A stretch of 36,666 nt of DNA from CAJXNP01 sp050305935 (lineage in GTDB: Bacteria; Bacteroidota; Bacteroidia; Cytophagales; Cyclobacteriaceae). Made by a program: the position numbers and the translations under genes. The stretch is from positions 1-36,666 of the forward strand of contig JBNLGG010000043.1 of NCBI GenBank assembly GCA_050305935.1, written 5' to 3'. The notes under the pieces are model-generated. The model did not search any database and was not told the origin of the DNA. It saw only the letters and a program-made list of their open reading frames with translations. Below, in pieces: positions 1-7,280 of the stretch. Within the stretch, counting starts at the first letter, position 1, and each line of letters begins with the position of its first letter.

Positions 1-440
1 GCAACGGCTACCTGCCCATTATCAACCTTGCCAACGCACCCCAGGTATTGCCTTGCCACACAAGCAGACATATGGCCTTTTTTGCGGAAACCTATCTCAT
101 CAATAAGTAAGACAACAGGCTTGCTTGCTTGTTTGAACAATGTAGAAGCCTCTTGGGCTATCTCATCCATCAAGGACCTAAAAGACCAATTATCACTATT
201 GATAAAGTGATTGATACTTTGTTGGCCCAACCCGGAAATACTGTCTGCTATTTCCTGACAATTGACCCTGTTTTTTTCAAGCTTGAACAGTGACGACAGA
301 TAGTCAAACGCATGGGGCTTGTAAGAAAACTTGACAATGTTGAAAAAGGATGAAAACCTGGAAAAGAAGCTGGGAAGCTGGCCTGAGATGGATCTGAAAT
401 CTTCTAAAATTTCAGCATCATTTTTTTTACGGGTACTAAT
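1..440 (-). CDS. IS701-type transposase, N-terminal part (cut by window edge)
   Basis: DDE transposase of the IS701/IS4-like group, read on the minus strand. It moves its own insertion sequence by cut-and-paste. The translation contains LLIDEIGFRKKGHMSACVAR followed by QYLGCVGKVDNGQVAV. This matches the family signature D-x-x-G-F-x-K-K-G-x-x-S-x-x-V-A-R-Q-Y-x-G-x-x-G-K-x-x-N-x-Q, and its first Asp is the first catalytic residue. The rest of the DDE domain lies beyond base 1. No ATG, GTG or TTG occurs near the N-terminus: the frame opens after a TAA near 464, and the only early candidates are rare codons such as ATT at 438-440. The start is therefore uncertain, and the gene could be decayed or need a frameshift at the A8 run (421-428). 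Family call firm, start weak. Confidence 0.82.
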   Translation of the reverse strand, partial: MSTRKKNDAEILEDFRSISGQLPSFFSRFSSFFNIVKFSYKPHAFDYLSSLFKLEKNRVNCQEIADSISGLGQQSINHFINSDNWSFRSLMDEIAQEASTLFKQASKPVVLLIDEIGFRKKGHMSACVARQYLGCVGKVDNGQVAV

Positions 441-452
441 TTTTTTACCCGT
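429..452. repeat. Inverted repeat ACGGGTA/TACCCGT next to transposase start
   Basis: A perfect 7-bp inverted repeat, ACGGGTA (429-435) and TACCCGT (446-452), surrounds a 10-base AT-rich loop. It lies at the 5' end of the transposase frame, directly before an A8 run on the transposase strand. A second, imperfect inverted repeat (482-492 against 522-532, one mismatch) lies farther out. Either could belong to the IS end or to translational control of the transposase. No element boundary can be fixed from this window. Confidence 0.4.
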
Positions 453-565
453 TTCTCTTTAATTTGTGTTACAATGTTTTCAGGGGTAAAAATAAGGCAT
501 AGGATTCTTTCCTTAGCAAACTTTTTACTCCTTTTTTTCTAAGATGACAAAGTAGGATTATTACG

Positions 566-862
566 ATGATAAAGAATCCAAAAACTATAAATGACCTTTT
601 TAACCAGAAATACGGTGAAAAAGGCAGCAAGAGCAGAGACGAGTTTGAACAAGGAGCCGAGGCCTACATGGTTGCAGAATTGGTAAATGAGTCACGAAAG
701 AAAGCTCATTTAACGCAACAACAGCTAGCAGAAAAGTTGAATGTAAAAAGGACTTACATATCTAAGATCGAGCGGGCTTCAAGTGATATTCGGATATCGA
801 CATTGCGTAAAATTATTGAAACAGGGTTAGGTGGAAAACTGAACATCAGTGTTGAATTATAA
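566..862 (+). CDS. XRE/HigA-like antitoxin, orphan
   Basis: Small DNA-binding protein of 98 residues with a Cro/CI (XRE) helix-turn-helix at about residues 37-90: LTQQQLAEKLNVKRTYISKI is a textbook HTH_3 core. The N-terminal extension (DLFNQKYGEKGSKSRDEFEQ) and overall length match HigA-type antitoxins, which repress their own operon and neutralise a HigB/RelE-family toxin. In the higBA order the toxin gene lies directly upstream. Here the 126 bases between the transposase and this ATG hold no toxin frame, and none follows downstream. The gene is therefore an orphan antitoxin or free-standing regulator, possibly separated from its toxin by the adjacent IS. The HTH assignment is firm; the antitoxin role is inferred. 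Confidence 0.8.
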   Translation: MIKNPKTINDLFNQKYGEKGSKSRDEFEQGAEAYMVAELVNESRKKAHLTQQQLAEKLNVKRTYISKIERASSDIRISTLRKIIETGLGGKLNISVEL

Positions 863-895
863 ATCGTTCGTCCGTAAAAAGTGGCTATAGGAGTG

Positions 896-940
896 GTCAC
901 GCGTCGCACCCTCTTGTCGGCGAGCTCGGGACGCGCGCTA
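896..940. repeat. GC-rich REP-like palindrome
   Basis: This intergenic stretch is far richer in G+C than its surroundings. CGCGTC (900-905) pairs with GACGCG (930-935), and the interior contains the palindrome GAGCTC (922-927). The composition and stem-loop form resemble REP/BIME-type repeats mobilised by RAYT (TnpA-REP) transposases. Only one copy is visible here, so the repeat class is an inference. Confidence 0.4.
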
Positions 941-1072
941 GTAGCATTGATAAAAGAAAATTGAATAGATGTCTGAGAAATAAGTTATCCACTGGTCAAT
1001 CCACGGCGCGAATTGGAACAGACGAAACTATTATAATAGTAAAGTAAAAACCGATCCCACAGACAACAACTG

Positions 1073-1666
1073 TTAATACACCCTCGCATATAATTTCACA
1101 TCCTTAATGTGATTCCTTCCAAATGCATAGGAGAGGGGTTTCCCTACATAGGAGTTTTCCGGTTCGCCGGTGAAGAAGGAAGCGGAATTGGGCACATCAA
1201 AACCCCATGAACCCGACATTTTCATTTCTCCCGGAAGGATGTAAGACACATGGCCGATTCCCTTTTCATCCAGGTACACCGCCACAACGGCTTTCTTGTT
1301 GTTCGCAAGCTTTTGTGCCTGGACTAAAGCATCTTTTTCATAAGCCTTTCCCAGCAACGACCATCGATCACTTGATTCCACAAAGGAATAAATTTCTGAT
1401 ACCAGCATGTATCGCCCGTCTGACTTCGAATAGAAATCGTCAATATTGTATATGGTCTTTAGTGCTGTTCCTATATATTTGTTACATGGGCTGATGCCTT
1501 GTACCTCGGAATGATCACAGGACAAAAACTCCTGTAAGTCTTTATTCAGATTACTTTTCCAATTATTACTCAGGGATTGTGCATTTCCAGCAGACCCCAG
1601 AGTATTTAATACCATCCCGATTATTAATAATCCGCCGATTATTTTTGATGTTTTTTTCATTCTCAT
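1073..1666 (-). CDS. Secreted papain-like cysteine amidase/peptidase (CHAP/NlpC-like), putative
   Basis: Exported protein of 197 residues with a Sec signal peptide (hydrophobic residues about 8-20, likely cleavage near GNAQ-S). A cysteine followed by Asn in GISPCNKYIG (Cys61), at the head of a helix, and a His in KGIGHVSYILPG (His139) are placed like the Cys-His dyad of NlpC/P60 and CHAP peptidoglycan amidases. Asn160 or Asp158 could be the third residue. Such enzymes cut peptide stems of peptidoglycan, either in self-remodelling or as antibacterial effectors. No immunity-like gene is adjacent. Met3 (MKKTSK) is an equally good start. A TAAATTTG -7 box lies at 1703-1710 on the minus strand. 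The amidase call rests on motif spacing only, so confidence is moderate. Confidence 0.5.
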   Translation of the reverse strand: MRMKKTSKIIGGLLIIGMVLNTLGSAGNAQSLSNNWKSNLNKDLQEFLSCDHSEVQGISPCNKYIGTALKTIYNIDDFYSKSDGRYMLVSEIYSFVESSDRWSLLGKAYEKDALVQAQKLANNKKAVVAVYLDEKGIGHVSYILPGEMKMSGSWGFDVPNSASFFTGEPENSYVGKPLSYAFGRNHIKDVKLYARVY

Positions 1667-1923
1667 ATTTATTGCCTCTACGCTATTTTTTTACCTACTC
1701 TCCAAATTTAATAAGGAGCTACAAAAAAAATGTGGTGATCATCCCGGGATAAATTACATGGGTTTGCCATTTTAAAAAAGACTTTGATTAATGCCTCAAG
1801 GAGCCAGGAAATTTAACTATTCAGTCACCAGATACCCATTTTTGTTTTGTCACGGCAAACCACCTTTCCGTACTTAATCATCCACACAATCACCCATCAA
1901 AGAATTCATTCAAAGGCTGGCTC

Positions 1924-1937
1924 TGCAAACGTTTGCA
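1924..1937. promoter_or_regulatory. LacI-family (cre-like) operator
   Basis: TGCAAACGTTTGCA is a perfect 14-bp palindrome with a central CG. It fits the LacI/GalR-family consensus TGNAANCGNTTNCA at every fixed position. It lies 86 bases upstream of the ROK sugar kinase ATG and about 24 bases upstream of the candidate -33 element. No LacI-type regulator is encoded in the window, so the cognate factor would act in trans. Confidence 0.6.
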
Positions 1938-1960
1938 TTTAAGCTTTTTTTTCGAGGCTC

Positions 1961-1991
1961 TTTGGGAGGATTTTTATTTCTTTGTAGTTTG
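1961..1991 (+). promoter_or_regulatory. Bacteroidota-type promoter for the ROK kinase gene
   Basis: TTTG (1961-1964) lies 20 bases before TAGTTTG (1985-1991). This resembles the phylum's -33 TTTG / -7 TAnnTTTG promoter with one base fewer in the -7 box. Transcription would start about 25 bases before the gene. Confidence 0.4.
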
Positions 1992-2022
1992 ATCAAAATC
2001 AGCAAGTCGTAAACCATGCTCT

Positions 2023-2919
2023 ATGGAAAAGTTTTTTGGAATAGATGTAGGAGGAACAAATATTAAGGTTGGATTGATCACCTCTGATGGTGAAATGATC
2101 GACAAAACAAAATATCCTACCAAAGCGGAGAGTGACTTTGTAGGATATTTTATAAAGATCCTTCAAGCTGAATTTGAAAAACATCCCGAAGTAGGAAAAG
2201 TTGGCATCGGAATACCCGGGGTTATTTCCAAAGACCGTACTACCTTGCTGGAAATACCCAATATCCCCAATCTTAACGGAGTGAATCTTAAGGGAAAAAT
2301 CGATCAAGCCTTTCCCGATAAAGTTTTTCACCTGGAAAATGATGCTGCCGCCGCTGCTTTGGGAGAGTATTATTTTGCTAAAACCAAAATGCCGGAGCAC
2401 TATATTTTTATTACTCTCGGCACGGGTGTTGGGGGTGGCGTAGTCATTGACCACGATATTTTTAAAGGTGGCGATGGGAACAGTGTGGAAATAGGCCACA
2501 TCCTGACGCATAACGGCAAAACACTAGAGCAGAATATTGGCAAGAAGGGGATAATGAAGCGCTTTAAAAAGCTACAAGGGAAGATTGATAGTCCACTCTA
2601 TTCATCAGAAACAGAAGTTGAACCAAAGACCATTGCACAGGCAGGGCTGGAGGGCGATCCTCTTGGTTTAAAGATTTTCAAGGAGGTAGGAGAGTATCTT
2701 GGAGAGTCGCTGGTTTCTGCTGTCAGGTTGTTTGATATCAAAGCCATTATTATTGGTGGTGGATTGGCGGTGTCATTTGAGATCATTCAACAACCAATTC
2801 TAAAGATGCTGAATGAAACCCTGACTACTTACTATACCAAAGACCTTCTCCTCAAGCAAGCCGAATTAGGGAACAACGCCGGGATTATGGGTGCAGCTTC
2901 CTTATGTTATTTGAATTAA
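2023..2919 (+). CDS. ROK family sugar kinase (glucokinase-like)
   Basis: ROK-family kinase of 298 residues, expected to phosphorylate glucose or a related hexose in the cytoplasm with ATP. It has the N-terminal phosphate loop FGIDVGGTNIKVGL (residues 5-18), a catalytic Asp in LENDAAAAALGEY (Asp107), the second phosphate motif TLGTGVGGGVV (131-141), EIGH (156-159) and the adenosine-site IIIGGGLAVS. The cysteine cluster that usually follows EIGH and binds structural zinc is absent: this segment reads HILTHNGKTLEQNIGKKGI, so it belongs to a Zn-less branch. The gene has its own promoter and a LacI-type operator upstream, which suggests sugar-responsive control. It ends three bases from a convergent gene. 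The exact sugar cannot be read from the sequence. Confidence 0.88.
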   Translation: MEKFFGIDVGGTNIKVGLITSDGEMIDKTKYPTKAESDFVGYFIKILQAEFEKHPEVGKVGIGIPGVISKDRTTLLEIPNIPNLNGVNLKGKIDQAFPDKVFHLENDAAAAALGEYYFAKTKMPEHYIFITLGTGVGGGVVIDHDIFKGGDGNSVEIGHILTHNGKTLEQNIGKKGIMKRFKKLQGKIDSPLYSSETEVEPKTIAQAGLEGDPLGLKIFKEVGEYLGESLVSAVRLFDIKAIIIGGGLAVSFEIIQQPILKMLNETLTTYYTKDLLLKQAELGNNAGIMGAASLCYLN

Positions 2920-2922
2920 AGT

Positions 2923-3315
2923 TTACTCCCTCCTGATCGTGAATTCATTGGCAATGCCGACCGCTGAGAAGCGCACATATAGTTTTAATGGTTTATCCTT
3001 TGCCCCGCTCTCGCAGTTTTCATTTGGCTCCATGTAGTAGATGTAGTATTTCTGGTCTCGTTTGAAGAGTTCTATCCCTTCAGGCTGACCAAGGATGTCT
3101 TCTATTTCACTTGTTTTTTTACCGCGTAACTTAAACTTTACTTTTAGGAAATCATTCATAAGCTCAAGCCGCTCTCCCCCGCACCCATACTGATCTTCGA
3201 TCCATGATTCCGAATCAAAATTCTCTATTGTTTTTTTTCTTTTACAATAGGTCAATTGCATCAGTAGCGCAATAGAAACAATTATTGCAATACGTTGAAA
3301 AAGGTTACTAGCCAT
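2923..3315 (-). CDS. Small exported BamE/SmpA-like protein, possible lipoprotein
   Basis: Protein of 130 residues with a hydrophobic N-terminus (about 8-23) ending in LTYCKRKK. The Cys could be a lipidation site, but Tyr at position -1 is atypical for a lipobox. The mature part, KLRGKKTSEIEDILGQPEGI then KYYIYYMEP and LYVRFSAVGIANEF, follows the helix-then-beta-sheet pattern of BamE/SmpA-OmlA domains, in which a short helix ending in G-x-P precedes strands. Cys residues in YGCGGE and NENCES may pair. It starts 9 bases after the hydroxylase gene on the same strand, so the two are probably co-transcribed. Function is unknown and the fold is inferred by pattern. Confidence 0.55.
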   Translation of the reverse strand: MASNLFQRIAIIVSIALLMQLTYCKRKKTIENFDSESWIEDQYGCGGERLELMNDFLKVKFKLRGKKTSEIEDILGQPEGIELFKRDQKYYIYYMEPNENCESGAKDKPLKLYVRFSAVGIANEFTIRRE

Positions 3316-3324
3316 ATAAACTTT

Positions 3325-4538
3325 TTAGGTTAGCGAAACTCTATTCCTTAAAATAAACCAAATCGAAAAAATAGATAAAACAGTCCCCGTTATTAATAAT
3401 GTATTGAAATACTGGTGGTTAGATGTAAAAATGCAAATCAATACTGGAATGATTGCCAATCTAAGTATTTCTGAAATGAAAATCCATCTTCTTCGTTCAA
3501 ATATGCCCCCGAAATTTATCACAGCATGAATAATTACCAGGACAATGATCACTTTATCCATTAAATTAAAGGCCGATTGATTAAACAAAAAGATGGAGGT
3601 GAACACCAGGGTAATGAGATAATGAATGATGATGTACCAATTCAAGCCGACTGTGGTAGCTTGATTGTATTTTTGAAAGGTCTCGTCAACGATTTTTGGC
3701 CGAATATACCCGCCCAGGTATGATGGTCTCCAGCCAGGTTTCCTGAACAATACTTTAATCCGATCTTTCCAATTTCTCGCATGCCGGAAATCGCTCAAAA
3801 TAAAATCGTAATGAAGCAGATTGGCCCATACTGCGTTCCAGCTGTTGATAGGGGTGGTTACACCATAATGCGGCTTTTCCTCTTCCTCCTGAAAAGTGCC
3901 AAACATCTTGTCCCAGATAATAAAAGCCCCGGCGTGGTTTTTATCAATGTATTTTGGATCCCTGCCATGATGGACTCGGTGATGGCTGGGTGTATTAAGG
4001 AATTTTTCTAAAAAGCCCATTTTTCCAATAGACTCAGTGTGGATCCAGAATTGATAGATCAGGTTTAATCCCGATGCCCAGATGAAGGTCCAGGTATCAA
4101 ACCCCATCAATGCGATTGGTAAATAAAAGGGAAATGACCAGATAGTCTGCGTAGAACTCTGGCGTAATGCCACTGAAAGATTATAATCCTCACTCTGATG
4201 GTGAACGCTATGCCCACCCCAAAAGAGGTTGATCTCATGGCTCATGCGATGCGCCCAGTAGTAAGCGAGGTCATACAGCACAAAACAAACAGCCATGCTC
4301 CACCAGGCATAGGGAATACTTAAAAACGCCCAGTTTTCATATACCAGCTGGTACACACCGACCGACAAGACCTTAAGAAAGACACCCGTAATTTGTGAGG
4401 TTATTCCGCAATTAATGTTTGTAAGGGCGTCATTAAGGCGATAGGTTCTTTTTTTTTGGTTATTTGTTCGACAATAAGTTCTATACCTATTAAAAGAAAG
4501 TAGATGGGAATGGCCAGAACAATCGGACTTAAATTCAT
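3325..4538 (-). CDS. Sterol desaturase/fatty acid hydroxylase family protein (AGMO-like), frameshifted
   Basis: Integral-membrane di-iron oxygenase of the fatty-acid hydroxylase superfamily, closest in layout to alkylglycerol monooxygenase. The histidine boxes are HRMSHE, HSVHHQS and HHRVHHG, with a further conserved TESIGK. Multiple membrane segments lie in the N-terminal third and the last 120 residues. The long frame begins only at a TTG (4368, SVGVYQ). Codons upstream of it encode the family's expected N-terminus in two frames: an ATG at 4538 gives MNLSPIVLAIPIYFLLIGIE and continues to a run of nine A (plus strand T9, 4449-4457), after which the other frame reads RTYRLNDALTNINCGITSQ. One extra A would restore a 404-residue protein. 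This is a homopolymer sequencing error, slippage or a real mutation. Confidence 0.8.
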
Positions 4539-4664
4539 ATATTAAACATATTAGAACTAATAAGCTCCAGTCGGATTGAGGTCAAAGGGGTTGGAATTTA
4601 AGAAGTTAGCCAGCTACATGCAAATGAATAATTATTTTGCACAACATAAATCTTCCCTCCGGTT

Positions 4665-4693
4665 TTTGATCATTGGCAATTTGTTTAATTTCG
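4665..4693 (+). promoter_or_regulatory. Promoter of the small membrane protein gene
   Basis: TTTG (4665-4668), 17 bases, then TAATTTCG (4686-4693, 7 of 8 to TAnnTTTG). The ATG at 4712 follows 18 bases later. The same TTTG...TAATTTCG arrangement precedes the thioesterase gene at 30178-30207. Confidence 0.45.
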
Positions 4694-4711
4694 CGTTTTC
4701 AAAACTTCACA

Positions 4712-5164
4712 ATGTTCAAGCTTTCAAAGATATTCAAGACTATTTCCTCCCTTGGCTTTATTGCTATTTTAATCATTACTTATGCCTACCTGATCAACGA
4801 TCCACAGGTGTACCTTGATTCCAGGAAGATACTTTCCATAGATGTTGAAACTTTTTTCTATTATTCACTCGGATTATTTGTATTGCTGTACTTGCTCTTC
4901 TTTATTTTTGAACGCGTACTAATGTCCATGAACAATGGCAAAAAAAAGAAAGGATTCATCAATTCAAGCGCCTTCCTCGGCTGGCTGAATACATTTTCCA
5001 TTTCCACAAATATTCTGTTGATCTCCTATGTTGTCTTCATAGGATTTCTCAACAGTGAGAACTCATTAAAAATGATGAACTATGTGTTCCTGCTCTACCT
5101 GGGGCCGATATTGATCCTGGCATGTTTAATACTACTGCCTGTGCTTTTTATAAAACACAGGTAA
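4712..5164 (+). CDS. Small integral membrane protein, unknown function
   Basis: A protein of about 150 residues starting MFKLSKIFKTISSLG with four predicted membrane segments: GFIAILIITYAYLI, FYYSLGLFVLLYLLFFIF, an ISTNILLISYVVFIGFL segment and VFLLYLGPILILACLILL. A lysine-rich cytoplasmic loop (NNGKKKKGF) lies between the second and third. A TTG 39 bases upstream is in frame but would add residues encoded inside the promoter, so the ATG at 4712 is preferred. The gene is divergent from the hydroxylase and stands alone. No family was recognised. Confidence 0.6.
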   Translation: MFKLSKIFKTISSLGFIAILIITYAYLINDPQVYLDSRKILSIDVETFFYYSLGLFVLLYLLFFIFERVLMSMNNGKKKKGFINSSAFLGWLNTFSISTNILLISYVVFIGFLNSENSLKMMNYVFLLYLGPILILACLILLPVLFIKHR

Positions 5165-5368
5165 AATTCAGACAATATTTTCAGTTCAACAGACTAATAA
5201 AATAGACGATCTTAATTCTCATTTAGTCAATAATTTATGAGGAAGCATTTGGAAATTGGTTTAAATAAATACCTTTTTCCCCTCTTGAAGATTCAACAAT
5301 AAGATTATTAATTTGGTCGATATTTCATTTAATTCAGCAATTGATTTTTTGACAGTTGGTAAGTTGTT

Positions 5369-7258
5369 ATGGCAAATCAGGAAGTAATATATAATGAGGA
5401 TAATATCCGGTCGCTGGACTGGAAAGAGCATATCCGGCTTCGCCCCGGAATGTACATTGGAAAGCTGGGTGACGGTTCATCATTTGACGATGGAATTTAT
5501 GTGCTGGTAAAGGAAGTGCTCGACAACTGTATTGACGAACATGTGATGGGATATGGAAAAACCATCGATATCAAAATTACGGAACATCGCGTAGAAATCA
5601 GGGATTACGGCAGGGGAATCCCTTTAGGAAAAGTAATTGACTGCGTCTCCAAGATCAACACAGGTGGTAAGTATGATTCGAAAGCCTTTCAGAAATCCGT
5701 GGGATTAAACGGGGTAGGTACTAAAGCCGTCAATGCGCTTTCCAGGTATTTTAAAGTGCAAAGCTTCCGGGAAAATCAGACCAAATTAGCTGAATTCAGT
5801 CTTGGAGATCTTGTCAAAGAACAAAAGGTAGAGGCTTCGTCGCAGCGTAATGGCACCCTGGTTGTATTTGAACCGGATGGTGACATATTCAAGAACTTCC
5901 ACTTCATCCCAGAATACCTGGAAAGCATGTTGTGGAATTATTGTTTTCTCAATGCCGGGCTTACCATTAATTTCAATGGTAAGAAATATTATTCAGAAAA
6001 AGGCCTATGGGACTTGCTGGAAAAGAAAACCGATGTCGAAAGTGTGAGGTATCCCATTATTCATTTAAAAGGCGATGATATCGAATTGGCGATTACTCAT
6101 AACAACCAATATGGAGAGGAATATTATTCTTTTGTAAACGGCCAATATACTACGCAGGGAGGAACACACCTGGCCGCCTTCCGCGAGGCCTTTGTTAAAA
6201 CGATCAGAGAGTTTTATAATAAAAATTTTGATGCATCCGATATCCGGGCAAGTATTGTGGCGGCTATTTCCGTCAGGGTAATGGAACCGGTATTCGAAAG
6301 CCAGACCAAAACAAAATTAGGTTCGCAAAACGTTGCACCCGACGGCCCTACCATGAGAACCTTCGTCAACGACTTTGTAAAGGCGCAACTGGACAACTAC
6401 CTGCATAAACACCCGGATGTGGCCGATGCCATGCAAAAAAGGATTATGCAGTCTGAGCGCGAACGCAAGGACATGGCGGGCATCAAGAAATTAGCGAATG
6501 AACGGGCAAAAAAGGCCAACCTGCACAACAAAAAACTCCGTGACTGCAGGATACACCTCGATGATTCAAAGGACGAAAGAAACGAGGAGACTATGATATT
6601 CATCACCGAGGGAGATTCTGCCAGTGGATCCATTACTAAATCCAGGGATGTACAGGTGCAGGCGGTTTTCAGTCTTCGTGGTAAGCCCTTAAACACCTTT
6701 GGGCTTACGAAGAAAATAGTTTATGAAAACGAGGAATTCAATCTTCTCCAACATGCCTTGAATATCGAAGAAGGACTGGAGGGTCTGCGATATCGAAAAA
6801 TCATCGTTGCCACCGATGCTGACGTCGATGGGATGCACATTCGACTTTTGCTATTGACCTTTTTCCTTCAGTTTTTTCCTGACCTGGTGAGGAATGGCCA
6901 TTTATATATTCTGGACACACCTTTGTTTAGGGTAAGAAATAAAAAAGAAACGATTTACTGTTATTCCGATGAAGAGCGACGGGCAGCCATCCAAAAGCTG
7001 GGTAGCAAGCCGGAAATCACCCGCTTCAAAGGCTTGGGAGAAATTTCCCCTGACGAGTTTAAAAATTTCATCGGAGAGAATATGCGCCTGGACCCGGTGT
7101 TATTGACCAAGGAGACCAGTATTAAATCCTTATTGGAGTTTTACATGGGTAAAAACACCCCGCAACGACAAGAATTTATTATTGAAAAACTGCGAATTGA
7201 GCAAGACCTGGTGGAAGGAAAGGAAGAGGTTGATCAAAAAGAGGCAGAGGTCGCTTAA
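5369..7258 (+). CDS. parE: DNA topoisomerase IV subunit B
   Basis: ATPase subunit of the type IIA topoisomerase that decatenates daughter chromosomes. The 629 residues show the GHKL ATPase domain first (KEVLDNCIDE, DYGRGIP, GLNGVGTKAVNAL), then the transducer domain (HLAAFREAF, with SQTKTKLG), then the TOPRIM domain with FITEGDSASGS (catalytic Glu414) and the metal-binding DADVDG (Asp483, 485, 487). The C-terminus contains the conserved ITRFKGLGE and NTPQRQEFI. Its length and N-terminus (IRSLDWKEHIRLRPGMYIG) fit Bacteroidota ParE rather than GyrB, and parC follows 22 bases downstream, so the pair forms one operon. Confidence 0.93.
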   Translation: MANQEVIYNEDNIRSLDWKEHIRLRPGMYIGKLGDGSSFDDGIYVLVKEVLDNCIDEHVMGYGKTIDIKITEHRVEIRDYGRGIPLGKVIDCVSKINTGGKYDSKAFQKSVGLNGVGTKAVNALSRYFKVQSFRENQTKLAEFSLGDLVKEQKVEASSQRNGTLVVFEPDGDIFKNFHFIPEYLESMLWNYCFLNAGLTINFNGKKYYSEKGLWDLLEKKTDVESVRYPIIHLKGDDIELAITHNNQYGEEYYSFVNGQYTTQGGTHLAAFREAFVKTIREFYNKNFDASDIRASIVAAISVRVMEPVFESQTKTKLGSQNVAPDGPTMRTFVNDFVKAQLDNYLHKHPDVADAMQKRIMQSERERKDMAGIKKLANERAKKANLHNKKLRDCRIHLDDSKDERNEETMIFITEGDSASGSITKSRDVQVQAVFSLRGKPLNTFGLTKKIVYENEEFNLLQHALNIEEGLEGLRYRKIIVATDADVDGMHIRLLLLTFFLQFFPDLVRNGHLYILDTPLFRVRNKKETIYCYSDEERRAAIQKLGSKPEITRFKGLGEISPDEFKNFIGENMRLDPVLLTKETSIKSLLEFYMGKNTPQRQEFIIEKLRIEQDLVEGKEEVDQKEAEVA

Positions 7259-7280
7259 TTGTTAAAACAGAAAATTCAAC

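Larger units (their letters stand above)
1667..2022. other. Divergent intergenic region between amidase and ROK kinase genes
   Basis: This 356-base stretch holds no credible gene. It carries the minus-strand -7 box for the amidase (1703-1710), a perfect 14-bp LacI-type palindrome (1924-1937) and a plus-strand promoter for the ROK gene (1961-1991). No RNA gene was recognised in the rest. Confidence 0.7.

Noticed and set aside
984..991. DnaA-box-like TTATCCAC
   Set aside because: A single near-match in AT-rich DNA, without a cluster, dnaA/dnaN genes or an unwinding region; not evidence of an origin.
1207..1494. 95-codon open frame antisense to the amidase gene
   Set aside because: It mirrors the amidase coding strand, has no recognisable domain and an atypical composition; the opposite strand has a signal peptide and catalytic-like motifs.
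2598..2786. Open frame antisense to the ROK kinase
   Set aside because: Shadow of a well-supported ROK gene.
4673..4711. TTG upstream start for the small membrane protein
   Set aside because: It overlaps the TAATTTCG promoter box; the ATG at 4712 gives a normal membrane-protein N-terminus.
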